Below, piece by piece: positions 35,313 to 43,911 of a DNA stretch of 64,000 nt. Position 1 is the first letter of the stretch. Each line of letters opens with the position of its first letter. The notes below the pieces were generated by a model. That model saw only the letters and a program-made list of their open reading frames with translations. It had not been told where the DNA came from and did no database searches. The DNA is taken from contig CAJFOT010000053.1 of the NCBI GenBank assembly GCA_904397815.1, positions 1 through 64,000 on the forward strand. Reading direction: 5' to 3'. The position numbers and the translations under genes were made by a program. This stretch comes from Candidatus Paralachnospira sangeri (GTDB taxonomy: Bacteria > Bacillota > Clostridia > Lachnospirales > Lachnospiraceae).

Positions 35313-35525
35313 ATTTTCCCCTCCTTTACATAATAAATTCCCAAGTATATTATCTGATATAAGTATAGCAGTAAATTAATTATTAAGAAAACATTCTTAT
35401 AATATGAATTTTTTCCGAAAATTCTGTCCATATTAATACTGCCAGTACATCTTTGGGGATCAGCGCAGATTACCGAAAGGAAACGATTCCATTCAAGAAT
35501 TAGATGGTGTGTTACATATACAGTA
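35313..35525. other. Intergenic region upstream of the URO-D operon
   Basis: About 210 nt of AT-rich sequence without a gene. It probably holds the promoter of the URO-D/MFS operon: on the minus strand TATACT-like and TATAAT-like boxes are present, but none has an unambiguous -35. The terminator of the next operon borders it. Confidence 0.4.
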
Positions 35526-35569
35526 AAAAGCAGATACTTCTTTTTATATTGATAGAAGCATCTGCTTTT
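35526..35569 (-). terminator. Terminator ending the ATC-hydrolase/Liv operon
   Basis: Minus-strand AAAAGCAGATGCTTC (35569-35555) pairs with GAAGTATCTGCTTTT (35540-35526), one wobble pair, 14-nt loop, with T-runs on both sides, so it could work in both directions. It begins 3 nt after the stop codon of the last gene at 35573 and marks the end of the long unit that starts at 47.2 kb. Confidence 0.8.
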
Positions 35570-35572
35570 CTG

Positions 35573-36310
35573 TCAGTCCTCTTTCGGCATCTTATACGAT
35601 TTGTACGGCGGAAGCATCTCATAGTCGATCTCGCCGTACTCCAGCACCAGCTGCCGGGCATCCTCGCCGAACTGCTCCCCGTACCGGACCAGCCCGGTTT
35701 CCAGGGCTGCCAGCCCTTCTTCCCCCAGCTGCTTTTCGATGCACCGCTTCAGACACTGGTAGAGATGGCCCACATGGTATTCCCAGGGCATCTTTCCATT
35801 CCGGCCCAACAGCCGGCGGTCCTCCTCCAGCCTGTCATAATCCGCCCGGCTGTAATGTTCATTGAAAAAGGTCAGATCACAGGTGAGATCGCCATCAGCC
35901 CGGCTGCCGGTCAGGCTGCCGCTGGTCAGGCCGAACCCCTCCATGATTGCCGCGTCCACATAATCACAGTAATACCGCCCATACTCCATCATGTCGAAAT
36001 GGCGCCACTCCGTATACCAGGGGCACCGGTTATAATGGAGAGAAAATCCCTCTCCGCCAATGCCGGGCGTACACTCCACCTGCCCCGGGAAGCACTCCCA
36101 CTCTCCATACATATCATAGTACAAAGCATTGCATGGATTCTGATCGATCCTTGCCCGCATGGCCATCCTCCGGCCTCTCTGCCGGCCATACCGCCGCACT
36201 GCCCTGACGATTACATCCCTGCCCCTTTCGCCGAAACCGTCAATAATCTCCTTTGCCACATATACAAACAGCATGGCATGGTGGGATGCTGACGAAAGTA
36301 CAATTTCCAT
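35573..36310 (-). CDS. L-2-amino-thiazoline-4-carboxylate hydrolase family protein, copy 1
   Basis: A 245-residue member of the ATC hydrolase family. Recognisable features are the RRYGRQRGRRMAMRARID helix, CPWYTEWRHFDMMEYGRYYC with following DYVD, and a DLTCDLTFF strand; the cysteines and Asp are in the positions shared with copy 2 at 39.7 kb. The founding enzyme opens the thiazoline ring of ATC to carbamoyl-cysteine. Start ATG 36310 behind GAGGGAGATGGG; an upstream extension is rejected. Last gene of the operon, followed at once by a terminator. Confidence 0.75.
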   Translation of the reverse strand: MEIVLSSASHHAMLFVYVAKEIIDGFGERGRDVIVRAVRRYGRQRGRRMAMRARIDQNPCNALYYDMYGEWECFPGQVECTPGIGGEGFSLHYNRCPWYTEWRHFDMMEYGRYYCDYVDAAIMEGFGLTSGSLTGSRADGDLTCDLTFFNEHYSRADYDRLEEDRRLLGRNGKMPWEYHVGHLYQCLKRCIEKQLGEEGLAALETGLVRYGEQFGEDARQLVLEYGEIDYEMLPPYKSYKMPKED

Positions 36311-36407
36311 CCCATCTCCCTCTCTTTTCTCCCATGTCCGGATGATCACCGGCGCCGCGTCCCGCGGCTGTACGCGCCTGGTACTCACGCCTCTCCGGCA
36401 ATAGGTT

Positions 36408-36863
36408 TCATTCTTCCAGCTGGTCATATTCCAGGCTGTATTGTCTGATATAAGTCATAACAGCTTCCTTCTGCTCCTGGGAGAAGCCATGAAACATCTG
36501 ACACAGCCGCGCGTTCATCTGGACATGGTAAGCCTTATGCCCCTCATAAGCCTGCACACCCAGTTCTGTCAGATGGACATAGATTTCTTTCTGACGGGGA
36601 TTATATTTAAAACGCACCAGAAGACCCATCTCTTCCAGCTTCACGATCATCTTCGATACAGCGCCCCTGGTCAGCCCCATCTGGCTGGCAATGTCTGTCA
36701 GGTTAGTGGCACTGCTGACCGCAATGTACTCCACTGTATGAATTTCATTGGGGTACAGGCTGATCCCCGGACAGTATTCATGGCGCTTTTTGCTCAGCTC
36801 CACATTCCGGGTCAACAGCCGCATCATATAATCTTCCGTCTCCTGATACCATTGATCTCCCAT
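36408..36863 (-). CDS. MarR family transcriptional regulator
   Basis: A 151-residue MarR protein: helix-turn-helix NLTDIASQMGLTRGAVSKMI and wing RFKYNPRQKEIYVHLTELG. It sits between the cysteine desulfidase and ATC hydrolase genes within the co-directional unit, and so probably senses the imported substrate or cysteine and controls this unit. No obvious operator was found near the 47.2 kb promoter. Confidence 0.88.
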   Translation of the reverse strand: MGDQWYQETEDYMMRLLTRNVELSKKRHEYCPGISLYPNEIHTVEYIAVSSATNLTDIASQMGLTRGAVSKMIVKLEEMGLLVRFKYNPRQKEIYVHLTELGVQAYEGHKAYHVQMNARLCQMFHGFSQEQKEAVMTYIRQYSLEYDQLEE

Positions 36864-36902
36864 TCAGCTCAACTCTGTTCCTTCTTAAAATAATATATAC
36901 AA

Positions 36903-38186
36903 TCAGCTCTGCTTATCCAGCATAATGGACAGGATTACCCTGTCGGTATTTTCCATACCGTTTTTGCTGACGTTCATCAGATTTTCGATGCTTTCCATAG
37001 CGTCGCCGCCGATAATGCCGCTTTCTCTGCCCGGCGCTTCTCCGTTGAATGCCATACGAACAGCCAGTCCCGCCGCCTCCACGCTGGAGAAAATTTTCAG
37101 GGCGCAGCTGTTCTTCGCCCCGTCGCAGATGATGCCCGCCAGGTTGCCTACCATATTGCAGATTACCCGGTTCATCTCATCCAGGCCGCCGCCCATCAGA
37201 TGCACCATTCCGCAGCCTGCCCCCATAGCAGCCGTCAGGGCGCCGCACAGTGCCGACAGCCTGCTCTTTCTGGCTGTAATCATCAGGCCAATGATCTGGC
37301 TGAGACAGAGGGCTTCCATCAGCTGAGACTCGGAACTGCCCAGATAATCCGCCAGCACCACCAGCGGAACTGAACAGGTAATGCCCTGATTGCCGGAGCC
37401 GGAATTGATCACTACTGCCTGAGGGCAGCCGGACATTCTGGCATCAGAACCCGCCGCCGCGTAGGCAGCCGCAAAGGTCATGGCCTCGTGGAGATTGGAC
37501 GGCTGCTTTGGCAGATCGGCGAGAGCAGTCTTTGCCGTTTTCAGCCCGTAATCATGCTCAATAGAATAACAGGACAGCTGGTAATTGGTTCTGGCACTGT
37601 CCAGCACAAACCGGATCTGCTCTTTATCCACCCGGCGGACGAAATTCACCACATCCTCCAGCGTGAGGGATTTCAGGAACGTTTCTTCCCGCTCTGCCTG
37701 TCCCCGTTTGCCGCAGTTGCCCGGCAGAGGCTGCTCACGCCCATCTTTCAGCAGCCTGGTAAACCGGTCATGCTCATAGCTGATGGTGCAGCTGGAGGTA
37801 TGCCCTCCCCCTCTGGCATCCACCCGCACGTAAACAGAAGGGGCATTCTCCTCCAGTTCCAGGGAAGAAACCTCCGCCAGCTTCTTTGCCATCTCACGCT
37901 GCCGCTCTGTCACCACCGATAAGATACTCAGATCCTTGATGGGATTCTCGCTGAATATGCCCAGGCACACCGCTGTCAGAATACCCCGTTCCTTACAGTT
38001 AGGGATCCCCACTGCCATGGCATTCTTCACCATATCCCGACTGGCGAACACAGTCACCGCGTCAGGGACACAGCCCAGCAGTTCGCTGGCCTTGCTCCCT
38101 GCCAGGGCTGAAGCAGCGGGCTCTGTACAGCCCATGGCCACCACCAGTTCTTTCTTCAGTATCTCAATTATCTTTTCATCTATCAT
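36903..38186 (-). CDS. L-cysteine desulfidase / serine dehydratase-alpha family (CyuA/YhaM-like)
   Basis: A 427-residue protein of the UPF0597/CyuA family, starting with VAMGCTEPAASALAGSKASE, the family signature. Members are iron-sulfur enzymes that convert L-cysteine to pyruvate, ammonia and sulfide. Further marks are VDARGGGHTSSCTISY and INSGSGNQGITCSVP. Start ATG 38186 behind TAGGAGCG. In the operon it follows an M20 hydrolase, which fits cysteine being released upstream and consumed here. Confidence 0.85.
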   Translation of the reverse strand: MIDEKIIEILKKELVVAMGCTEPAASALAGSKASELLGCVPDAVTVFASRDMVKNAMAVGIPNCKERGILTAVCLGIFSENPIKDLSILSVVTERQREMAKKLAEVSSLELEENAPSVYVRVDARGGGHTSSCTISYEHDRFTRLLKDGREQPLPGNCGKRGQAEREETFLKSLTLEDVVNFVRRVDKEQIRFVLDSARTNYQLSCYSIEHDYGLKTAKTALADLPKQPSNLHEAMTFAAAYAAAGSDARMSGCPQAVVINSGSGNQGITCSVPLVVLADYLGSSESQLMEALCLSQIIGLMITARKSRLSALCGALTAAMGAGCGMVHLMGGGLDEMNRVICNMVGNLAGIICDGAKNSCALKIFSSVEAAGLAVRMAFNGEAPGRESGIIGGDAMESIENLMNVSKNGMENTDRVILSIMLDKQS

Positions 38187-38282
38187 CCTTACGCTCCTAA
38201 CCATTGTATACTTTCCCCGGAGGGATTATCCCGAAAGCCTGCCGCCGGGCGGCGGTCCGTCCAGCCATTATTCTGTCACTGA

Positions 38283-39650
38283 TCATCTGACAGGCTCGTA
38301 CACTGCTCCCTGGAGGGCCTCCTGAAAAGAATCTTTCACTTTTGCCCGCAGACCCTCATCTGTCAGCAGATGCCAGCCTGCCGCAGCCATTACACGCCCG
38401 GCGTACACCATGCCCTTCTGCCCGATGGAGCCGCCGGCGCAGGCAGTCACCGCCCAGGTATGATTGGGCGTGCCTTTGGGATAACAGGCAGCGAACAGCA
38501 TACAGGTGGGGACCACATAACTGACATCGCTGATGTCAGAGGAACCCAGAATGTTCACTGTCTTTCCGGTCAGCGCCGCTGTCCCGTCGTCAAGAGGCTT
38601 CTCCCATACATCCTTTCCATAATCCTGCTTCAGCGTATCTGCAGACTGTCCCAGAGAAGTCAGCAGTTCCCTGGCAAATGCCTTCTCTTCTTCCGTCCAG
38701 ACAGGCGGCGCGATCTCCTGGGCCATCACCTGTTCCAGCAGCCGGGCCAGGGCAGGAACGATCCGGGTCTCATTGCATCCGGTCAGCACCTTCTTCTCCA
38801 CTGTGGTGCCGGTCATCAGGGCCGCTCCTTTTGCGATATCATCCAGTCTGGCGGCGATCCGCCGCAGATCCTGGGTGGTATTCGCCCGGATAAACTGCCA
38901 CACTGCCGCCTTTTCCGGAACAATATTGGGCTTCTCGCCGCCGCTTAAAATAACATAGTGAAGCTGGCCGCCCTGGGGCACATGCTCCCGCAGGTAATTC
39001 ACGCCCACATCCATCAGTTCCACCGCGTCCAGAGCGGAAAATCCTTCCTCCGGCGCCATCGCCGCATGGCTGGCCTTTCCCTGAAAATGATACTCCATGG
39101 AAAGCATGGCCTGATAGGATTCCTCACTGGCCCGGTTCCGGTCTCCCGGATGCCATGAGATGGCCACGTCCAGATCATCAAACACATGATTTTGGGTCAT
39201 AACGATCTTCCCCACCATCACTTCCTCAGAAGGGCATCCGTACAGAATCACCGTTCCCGGCAGGTTCTCCCCTTCCATCGCTTCCTTCAGGGCGATTGCC
39301 GCCCCGGCTGCTGCCGTCCCCAACAGGTTATGGCCGCAGCCATGTCCAAAGGGCTGAGAAGGAATGGGGCTGACACTGGCCGCAGTTTCCTGAGCCAGCC
39401 CCGGCAAAGCGTCATACTCTGCCAGAAAGCCGATCCGGGGCCGGCCGCTCCCATAGCTGGCGGCAAAAGCCGTATCCAGTCCCGCTGCCGGTGCTGTCAC
39501 GGTAAATCCCTGTTCCTCCATCAGCTTTTTCAGCAGTGCGCAGGACTGGTACTCCTGCTCTGACCCTTCCGGATGCTCCCACAGCGTTCTGCTTACACTG
39601 TACAGCAATTCTTCGTGGCTGTCAAACCAGTTTTCTGTCCGTTCACTCAT
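38283..39650 (-). CDS. M20 family metallohydrolase (AbgB-like amidohydrolase)
   Basis: A 455-residue M20 peptidase/amidohydrolase close to AbgB, the p-aminobenzoyl-glutamate hydrolase subunit. Zinc ligands and catalytic residues lie in AEYDALPG, GCGHNLLGT, CPSEEVMVGK (Glu-Glu), SWHPGD (His) and a final His in PNHTW. The M20 family also contains L-carbamoylases, so hydrolysis of a carbamoyl-cysteine produced by the ATC hydrolases is plausible. Start ATG 39650 with GGAGGTAAAA. Placed between ATC hydrolase copy 2 and cysteine desulfidase. Confidence 0.85.
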   Translation of the reverse strand: MSERTENWFDSHEELLYSVSRTLWEHPEGSEQEYQSCALLKKLMEEQGFTVTAPAAGLDTAFAASYGSGRPRIGFLAEYDALPGLAQETAASVSPIPSQPFGHGCGHNLLGTAAAGAAIALKEAMEGENLPGTVILYGCPSEEVMVGKIVMTQNHVFDDLDVAISWHPGDRNRASEESYQAMLSMEYHFQGKASHAAMAPEEGFSALDAVELMDVGVNYLREHVPQGGQLHYVILSGGEKPNIVPEKAAVWQFIRANTTQDLRRIAARLDDIAKGAALMTGTTVEKKVLTGCNETRIVPALARLLEQVMAQEIAPPVWTEEEKAFARELLTSLGQSADTLKQDYGKDVWEKPLDDGTAALTGKTVNILGSSDISDVSYVVPTCMLFAACYPKGTPNHTWAVTACAGGSIGQKGMVYAGRVMAAAGWHLLTDEGLRAKVKDSFQEALQGAVYEPVR

Positions 39651-39703
39651 TTTTACCTCCATTCTGACACAACTGCCGTGTCATCAGCGCAGCCTTGGGA
39701 ATT

Positions 39704-40450
39704 TCAGTCTTCGCGGAACATTTCCGCCAGCAGACCGGTCTCTTTCAGTGAAGGAGTTACCCAGTAGTCCAGCACCAGACCGGCATGCATCAGCGATACC
39801 ATCTCCTGACCGAAATGGGCTGCCAGCCGGATATCAGATTTTTCAAATACAGCTTTCCTGGTTTCCGCTCCCAGCCGTTTTTCAATGACTTCACCCATGG
39901 TCTTATAAATATGGCCCATATGATAAGCCCAGGTCTTCAGCCGCACAGCCCCCACCTTTTCGCCGATTCTGGCATTTTCCGCCTTATGCTCCGGCGTCAG
40001 GTCTGCCCCGTTCCATTTAAAATAACAGTAAGGATCTCCATTGGTCTGGGTCGTACCGGTTCCCAGTTCCAGATCAGAGCGGAAGCCGTGAACCAGCTCT
40101 CTGTCCACATACTTGCAGTAGTATTTTCCCACTTCTGTCATGCCCTGCTCAGCCCATTCCTGGCTCCAGGGACATTTTTTCACATTCCACACCGCCGACG
40201 GGCTTTCCTCTGGAATATCAATATCCATCTCACCAGGTGCCGGGGACCACTCGCCGTAAGCCAGATAGGTCTGCATACTCCGCTCGTCCCCGAATGCGTC
40301 GCAGGTCTGTCCCATGCGGCTGCCTCTCTGCAGGCCGTATACCTGAATACACTCCTTTAAGGTTTTTTCTTCCTCCCCGGGGCATGCCGTCAGCAGCTCC
40401 TGGGCTATTACACCGTACACATAGGCATGATCTCTCGCTGTATACTTCAT
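39704..40450 (-). CDS. L-2-amino-thiazoline-4-carboxylate hydrolase family protein, copy 2
   Basis: A 248-residue relative of the protein at 35.6 kb. Shared marks: YGLQRGSRMGQ, KCPWSQEWAEQGMTEVGKYY with C and KYVD following, and a DPYCYFKW strand. The two copies are distant (perhaps 25-30% identical by eye), so they may form a hetero-oligomer or handle different ring compounds. It starts 10 nt after livF and precedes the M20 hydrolase, linking import to hydrolysis. Confidence 0.75.
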   Translation of the reverse strand: MKYTARDHAYVYGVIAQELLTACPGEEEKTLKECIQVYGLQRGSRMGQTCDAFGDERSMQTYLAYGEWSPAPGEMDIDIPEESPSAVWNVKKCPWSQEWAEQGMTEVGKYYCKYVDRELVHGFRSDLELGTGTTQTNGDPYCYFKWNGADLTPEHKAENARIGEKVGAVRLKTWAYHMGHIYKTMGEVIEKRLGAETRKAVFEKSDIRLAAHFGQEMVSLMHAGLVLDYWVTPSLKETGLLAEMFRED

Positions 40451-40460
40451 ATTTTACCTC

Positions 40461-41183
40461 CTAAAATCCCAGATAGGCTTTTTTAATGGCATCATCATTC
40501 AGCAGCACCTCACTGGTATTCTCATTGACAATACGCCCGTTTTCCAGAACGTACACATATGAGGCTGTCTCCAGCGCCAGATTGGCATTCTGCTCCACCA
40601 GGAAAATGGTTTTTCCCATCTCCCGGTTAATTTTTACGATAAACTCAAAAATCTTTTCCACGATAATCGGGGCGATACCCAGGCTGGGCTCATCCAGCAG
40701 AATCACTTCCGGTTCGCTCATCAGCCCCCTGGCAATGGCCAGCATCTGCTGCTCGCCGCCGGACAGGGTGCCTCCCAGCTGCCTGCGCCGCTCTGACAGA
40801 ATGGGAAACAGCTGATAATTCATCTCCAGCAGCTGCTCGATTTTTTCCTTTTCTTTATACAGATTGTAAGCGCCGATCCGCAGATTTTCCTCGATGGTCA
40901 GTTCCGCGAAAATTTTCCTTCCTTCCGGCACATGAGCCACCTTCCGCTGGGATATGAGATGAGATTTTAAATTCGTAATCTTCTCCCCACGCAGATAAAT
41001 GTCACCCTCTTTTACAGGAACCACACCCGTCATAGCATTCAGCAGGGTAGTCTTGCCGGCGCCGTTGGCGCCGATCAGCGCTACAATTGTTCCTTCCTCT
41101 ACCCTCAGCGACACTCCCTGCAGTGCTTTAATGGCGCCATAGCTTACCGAAACATTGTCGAATCGTATGATTTCTTTTCCCAT
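40461..41183 (-). CDS. livF: Branched-chain-type ABC transporter ATPase LivF
   Basis: A 240-residue ATPase: Walker A GANGAGKTT, Q-loop VAHVPEGRKIF, signature LSGGEQQMLAIARGL, Walker B VILLDEPSLGIAP. The VPEGR and SLGIAP forms are diagnostic of LivF. Follows livG by 5 nt. Part of a complete five-gene HAAT-type importer whose substrate is probably an amino-acid-like thiazoline, given the downstream hydrolases. Confidence 0.95.
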   Translation of the reverse strand: MGKEIIRFDNVSVSYGAIKALQGVSLRVEEGTIVALIGANGAGKTTLLNAMTGVVPVKEGDIYLRGEKITNLKSHLISQRKVAHVPEGRKIFAELTIEENLRIGAYNLYKEKEKIEQLLEMNYQLFPILSERRRQLGGTLSGGEQQMLAIARGLMSEPEVILLDEPSLGIAPIIVEKIFEFIVKINREMGKTIFLVEQNANLALETASYVYVLENGRIVNENTSEVLLNDDAIKKAYLGF

Positions 41184-41188
41184 TCTCT

Positions 41189-41950
41189 CTACCTCCGATA
41201 GGACTTGCCTAAATAAGCCTCGATGACCTTCTGGTCATTCCGCACTTCCTCTGCCGTACCCTCGGCAATTTTTGCGCCATGATCCAATACCGTAATGGTG
41301 TCTGCCAGCGACATCACCATTTTCACATCATGCTCGATCAGCAGGATGGTCAGGCCCTCACTGTTAATCTTTTTAATAAACTCCTTCAGTTCTTCTGTCT
41401 CAGAGGGATTCATGCCGGCCGCCGGCTCATCCAGCATCAGAAGTTTCGGGCTGGTGGCCATGGCCCGGACGATTTCCAGCTTTCGCTGTTCGCCGTAGGG
41501 CAGTCCGGATGAAAGATAATCCTTTTTATCCAGCAGTTCTACCCGTTCCAACAGATCCAGACATTTCTGCCGCAGCTCTTTTTCTTCTCTCTTCTGAGAC
41601 CGGGTACCGAACATATCCTGAATCCAGCTGCTCTTTACATTCATATGGCTGCCGCACAGCACATTTTCCAATACTGTCATACTGGGAAACAGCTTAATAT
41701 TCTGGAAGGTCCGTCCGATACCTTTCTGCGCCACCTGGTACTGGGACAGCCCGGTGATATTCTCTCCCATGAATTCAATGGTCCCTTCCGCCGGTTTGTT
41801 GATGCCGGACACCGCATTAAAAAAAGTAGACTTTCCCGCGCCATTGGGTCCGATAATAGCATGAATCTCTCCCGGCGCAATGTGAAGGGAGACATTGTCC
41901 ACCGCCGTCAGGCCGCCGAACCGCACATATACATTTTTTGCATACAACAT
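41189..41950 (-). CDS. livG: Branched-chain-type ABC transporter ATPase LivG
   Basis: A 253-residue ATPase with Walker A GPNGAGKST, the LivG-type GIGRTFQNIKLFPSMTV, signature LPYGEQRKLEIVRAMA and Walker B LLMLDEPAAGMNPSE. The LivG-specific insertion after the Q-loop is present. Starts 3 nt after livM. Energises import with LivF. Confidence 0.95.
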   Translation of the reverse strand: MLYAKNVYVRFGGLTAVDNVSLHIAPGEIHAIIGPNGAGKSTFFNAVSGINKPAEGTIEFMGENITGLSQYQVAQKGIGRTFQNIKLFPSMTVLENVLCGSHMNVKSSWIQDMFGTRSQKREEKELRQKCLDLLERVELLDKKDYLSSGLPYGEQRKLEIVRAMATSPKLLMLDEPAAGMNPSETEELKEFIKKINSEGLTILLIEHDVKMVMSLADTITVLDHGAKIAEGTAEEVRNDQKVIEAYLGKSYRR

Positions 41951-41953
41951 AAC

Positions 41954-42943
41954 TTATTCCTCCCCCTGGCCGGTTTTTGGCTCAAACAGCCCGCAGAGCG
42001 CCCGGACCGGTTTCAGTTTCTTCCACTTCATTCCCACCAGTCCCTTCGGAGCAAACATGATGGAAATTACCAGCGCCACACCGAACATCAGCTGACGGTA
42101 ATTGGACAGGAAGCGGATAGCCTCCGGAAGAATCTGGAGAATTACTGCCCCCACCACCGGGCCGGAGAGGGTTCCCATGCCGCCGATGGCTACCATCGCG
42201 ATAATATTAATGGAAACGGTAATCGTAAAGTTAGAGGCGTTGATATACTGTACAAAGGTTGCATACAGACTGCCTGCCAGCCCCGCGATCACACAGGAGA
42301 GCACCATGGCCAGCATTTTATATTTAAACACATTGACACCCAGACTGGCCGCCGCGTCGGCATCATCCCGGATGGTCATCCAGGTCCGGCCCGTATGCGA
42401 GTGAACCAGACGGAAAATGAAGTACAGCACCAGCAGCACAATCACCAGCACCATGTAGTAAAACACTTCTCTGCTCATGGTCCCGCCGAAAAACTCCGGC
42501 ATGGGTATTCCTGTCACACCCAGGGCACCATTGGTAAAATTGCTGTTCTGGATAATAATCCGGATTACTTCTCCCAGTCCCATGGTTGTAAAAGCCAGAA
42601 ATACATCATTCAGCCTGAGGGTGGCGATGCCCACCAAAGCGCCGATTACGCCTGCCACCGCGCCTCCGGCCAGAAAGCATATGATAAAGGGCATATCCAG
42701 TTTCGTCGCCAGGAGAGCGGAAGTGTAAGCACCCACGCAATAAAACGCCACATGTCCCATGGAAAAGATCCCGGTATATCCGATCAGAAGGTTCAGACTG
42801 GCCGCCAGCATCACATAAATGCCCACATACACCGCTACCTGGAGCACATATCCGCTGAACAGATAAGGAAGGGCCGCCAAAACAATCAGCGCCGCCCCGC
42901 AGACAATCAGCAGCGCCGGCCTTTTATTCTTTAATCCCATCAT
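41954..42943 (-). CDS. livM: Branched-chain-type ABC transporter permease LivM
   Basis: A 329-residue permease with about nine helices. The EAA-like GYTGIFSMGHVAFYCVGAYT and AFTTMGLGEVIRIIIQNS segments and GGMGTLSGPVVGA are characteristic of LivM. Starts 10 nt after livH. Confidence 0.95.
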   Translation of the reverse strand: MMGLKNKRPALLIVCGAALIVLAALPYLFSGYVLQVAVYVGIYVMLAASLNLLIGYTGIFSMGHVAFYCVGAYTSALLATKLDMPFIICFLAGGAVAGVIGALVGIATLRLNDVFLAFTTMGLGEVIRIIIQNSNFTNGALGVTGIPMPEFFGGTMSREVFYYMVLVIVLLVLYFIFRLVHSHTGRTWMTIRDDADAAASLGVNVFKYKMLAMVLSCVIAGLAGSLYATFVQYINASNFTITVSINIIAMVAIGGMGTLSGPVVGAVILQILPEAIRFLSNYRQLMFGVALVISIMFAPKGLVGMKWKKLKPVRALCGLFEPKTGQGEE

Positions 42944-42953
42944 CTCTTCCTCC

Positions 42954-43841
42954 TTATACCTTTGTGATCTTCTTCTTGCCCAACAGTCCCTGAGGATGTA
43001 CCAGCAGGAAGATAATCATCACGCCAAAACTGATTACATCACGATATCCTGTGGAGAAAATCTGCACGCCGAAATTCTCAATTACGCCCATCAGATAACC
43101 GCCCAGAATCGCGCCGGGCATGGAGTTCAGGCCGCCGAACACTGCGGCGGAAAAAGCCTTGATACCAGGTGTCCATCCCATATAGGCGGAAACCGACTGG
43201 TAGTACAGACTGCCCGCGATACCTGCGATGCCTGCACAGGCGCCTGCCAGCGAAAAAGCGATGGAGATGGTACGGTCTACAGGGATTCCCATCAGTCCGG
43301 CAGTCGTATTGTCCATGGATACAGTGCGGATTGCCAGCCCGGTTCTGGTTTTATAAATCAGAAGCTGAAGCGCTGTCAGCACCGCAATTACAGTAAACAT
43401 CAGAATCAGCTGCATCCAGCTGACAGTGACTCCTGCCACTGTGAAGGCGGGCTGGGCGAAAAAGGATGGGGTTCCTTTCGTACCTTTGCCGAAGATGAGG
43501 GCCATCAGTTCGTTAATCATCTGAGAGAATCCGATGGTGCAGATCAGAGAGGCAATCCTGCTGACACCCCTGATCGCTTTGAAAGCCATTTTTTCCAGAA
43601 TAAAGGCCACCGCAAATCCGATCAGGAAACCTGCCAGAACAGAGAGGAAGAAATTTTCCGTTATAAAATTACACACCAGCCAGCCGCTGACCGCGCCAAG
43701 CATATAGATGGAACCGGTAGAGAAATTCACCAGCCCCATGACGCCGTAGACCAGGGCGTAGGAAATGGCCAGAAGGGCATACAGTCCGCCCTGGGTTATG
43801 CCGTTCACCAGCTGCTGAACAAACATCGTCATAACAATCAC
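42954..43841 (-). CDS. livH: Branched-chain-type ABC transporter permease LivH
   Basis: A 295-residue permease: NGITQGGLYALLAISYALVY near the N-terminus, GLVNFSTGSIYMLGA, and the family-defining KAFSAAVFGGLNSMPGAILG. Pairs with LivM. A stable hairpin separates it from the binding-protein gene upstream, as often in such operons, giving less permease than binding protein. Confidence 0.95.
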   Translation of the reverse strand: MIVMTMFVQQLVNGITQGGLYALLAISYALVYGVMGLVNFSTGSIYMLGAVSGWLVCNFITENFFLSVLAGFLIGFAVAFILEKMAFKAIRGVSRIASLICTIGFSQMINELMALIFGKGTKGTPSFFAQPAFTVAGVTVSWMQLILMFTVIAVLTALQLLIYKTRTGLAIRTVSMDNTTAGLMGIPVDRTISIAFSLAGACAGIAGIAGSLYYQSVSAYMGWTPGIKAFSAAVFGGLNSMPGAILGGYLMGVIENFGVQIFSTGYRDVISFGVMIIFLLVHPQGLLGKKKITKV

Positions 43842-43866
43842 CTGCTTTCTTCTATCTCATGGAAAG

Positions 43867-43895
43867 GGCAGGTATGGCATGGAACCATACCTGCC
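43867..43895 (-). promoter_or_regulatory. Intercistronic hairpin after the binding-protein gene
   Basis: A perfect 11-bp stem, GGCAGGTATGG with CCATACCTGCC, 7-nt loop, lies between livK and livH and lacks a T-run. Probably an mRNA-stabilising or processing hairpin that raises binding-protein output relative to the permeases. Confidence 0.6.
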
Positions 43896-43911
43896 TCCAC
43901 AGTCTTGCTGA